DNA of 7,071 nucleotides. It comes from CAZILN01 sp964540005 (lineage in GTDB: Bacteria > Bacteroidota > Bacteroidia > Bacteroidales > SM23-62). Under the pieces are notes generated by a model. That model was not told the DNA's origin and did not search any database. It worked only from the letters and a program-made list of their open reading frames with translations. The translations under genes and the position numbers were made by a program. The stretch is from assembly GCA_964540005.1 (NCBI GenBank), contig CAZILN010000050.1:1-7071 (forward strand), written 5' to 3'. Of the stretch, positions 6,359-7,071 are shown one piece after another. Positions within the stretch are counted from its first letter, which is position 1. Every line of letters starts with the position of its first letter.

Positions 6359-7071
6359 ATGGATGTTAATCTTAAGAACAGAAGCTTTCTGAAATTATTG
6401 GATTTTACTCCCGGTGAGATACAATTTCTCTTGCAGTTATCCGCAGAACTTAAGAAAGCGAAATATTCCGGAACAGAAGAACCAGGATTGACGGGAAGGA
6501 ACATTGCTCTGATATTTGAGAAGTCTTCTACCCGCACAAGATGTGCCTTCGAAGTGGCTGCATATGACCAGGGAGCTCACGTAAGCTACCTTGGGCCGAC
6601 CGGTTCGCAGATCGGCAGTAAGGAGTCAATGAGAGATACTGCAGCAGTGCTGGGACGAATGTATGATGGAATCCAGTACAGGGGGTTTGGCCAGGACAGG
6701 GTTGAAACACTTGCCCGGTATTCCGGTGTTCCTGTCTGGAACGGACTGACTGATGAATTTCATCCTACACAGGTACTGGCTGATTTTCTTACCATGATGG
6801 AACATTCACCAGAGCCGCTTGACAGGATAAAATTCTGTTATCTGGGAGACGCAAGGAATAATATGGGTAACTCACTGATGATAGGTGCAGCAAAGATGGG
6901 AATGGACTTTCGCGCCGCCGCACCTGTTACTTGTCAGCCTGCAGCAGGACTGGTGTCTGCAGCTATGGAGATTGCCCGTGAAACCGGTGCAAGGATCACA
7001 TTGACTGACAGGGTTGAAGATGCCGTGAAGGATGTCGACTTTCTCTATACCGATGTATGGGTATCCATGGG
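6359..7071 (+). CDS. Ornithine carbamoyltransferase (3' partial), probably catabolic
   Basis: The window shows 237 complete codons of about 330, and the frame is open at the right edge. The enzyme interconverts ornithine plus carbamoyl phosphate with citrulline plus phosphate. The carbamoyl-phosphate site FEKSSTRTR (53-61) and its continuation CAFEVAAYDQG (62-72) are present. They are followed by YLGPTGSQIGSKESM (77-91), LGRMYDGIQYRGF (98-110), FHPTQVLADFLTM (134-146), YLGDARNNMGNS (161-172), and DVWVSMG (from 232, Gly cut by the edge), the ornithine-binding DxxxSMG signature. These favour true ornithine carbamoyltransferase over the N-succinyl- or N-acetylornithine enzymes. The start ATG at 6359 has no Shine-Dalgarno and lies 39 nt after carbamate kinase. 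That partnership suggests the catabolic direction (arcB), but an anabolic argF role cannot be excluded, so no symbol is given. Confidence 0.93.
   Translation, partial: MDVNLKNRSFLKLLDFTPGEIQFLLQLSAELKKAKYSGTEEPGLTGRNIALIFEKSSTRTRCAFEVAAYDQGAHVSYLGPTGSQIGSKESMRDTAAVLGRMYDGIQYRGFGQDRVETLARYSGVPVWNGLTDEFHPTQVLADFLTMMEHSPEPLDRIKFCYLGDARNNMGNSLMIGAAKMGMDFRAAAPVTCQPAAGLVSAAMEIARETGARITLTDRVEDAVKDVDFLYTDVWVSM

Overview
The window looks like chromosomal DNA of a Bacteroidota bacterium, probably Bacteroidales/Marinilabiliales-like. The evidence is moderate GC with AT-rich intergenic gaps, matches to the Bacteroidota -7 promoter element TAnnTTTG, mostly no Shine-Dalgarno sequences, a LolA ending in the Bacteroidota-style 'hP...iEIVDtR' tail, and a DUF4412-like lipoprotein. 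I saw no mobile element, CRISPR array, rRNA or tRNA. Every gene is intact except the two cut by the window edges.

Layout. (1) Positions 2-1183 (+) hold the C-terminal part of a membrane 7TM-HD phosphohydrolase of the PgpH type, a family that hydrolyses cyclic di-AMP; its 5' end lies outside the window. (2) Positions 5082 down to 1194 (-) hold an envelope and cell-division cluster transcribed leftwards: a DUF4412-like lipoprotein, the DNA translocase FtsK, and the lipoprotein carrier LolA. ftsK and lolA are 5 nt apart. lolA converges on the HD gene with only 10 nt between the stop codons. (3) Positions 5083-5362 are a divergent AT-rich control region. (4) Positions 5363-7071 (+) hold carbamate kinase followed by ornithine carbamoyltransferase, the latter cut by the right edge. 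Together these are the ATP-yielding half of citrulline/arginine catabolism.

How the genes work together. FtsK clears chromosome termini at the division septum, while LolA ferries lipoproteins across the periplasm; ftsK-lolA adjacency is also seen in Enterobacteria. The lipoprotein upstream of ftsK is a possible LolA client. In the divergent module, ornithine carbamoyltransferase running in the phosphorolytic direction would yield ornithine and carbamoyl phosphate, and carbamate kinase would convert the latter to ATP, CO2 and NH3. A sequence resembling an arginine-repressor box overlaps the likely promoter of this module.

Most of the window is recognisable housekeeping and catabolic content. 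I do not see convincing evidence of an undescribed multi-gene system. The best leads are the putative ARG box, the paired repeats in the divergent region, the cysteine-containing lipoprotein tied to ftsK-lolA, and the nearly leaderless ftsK start.
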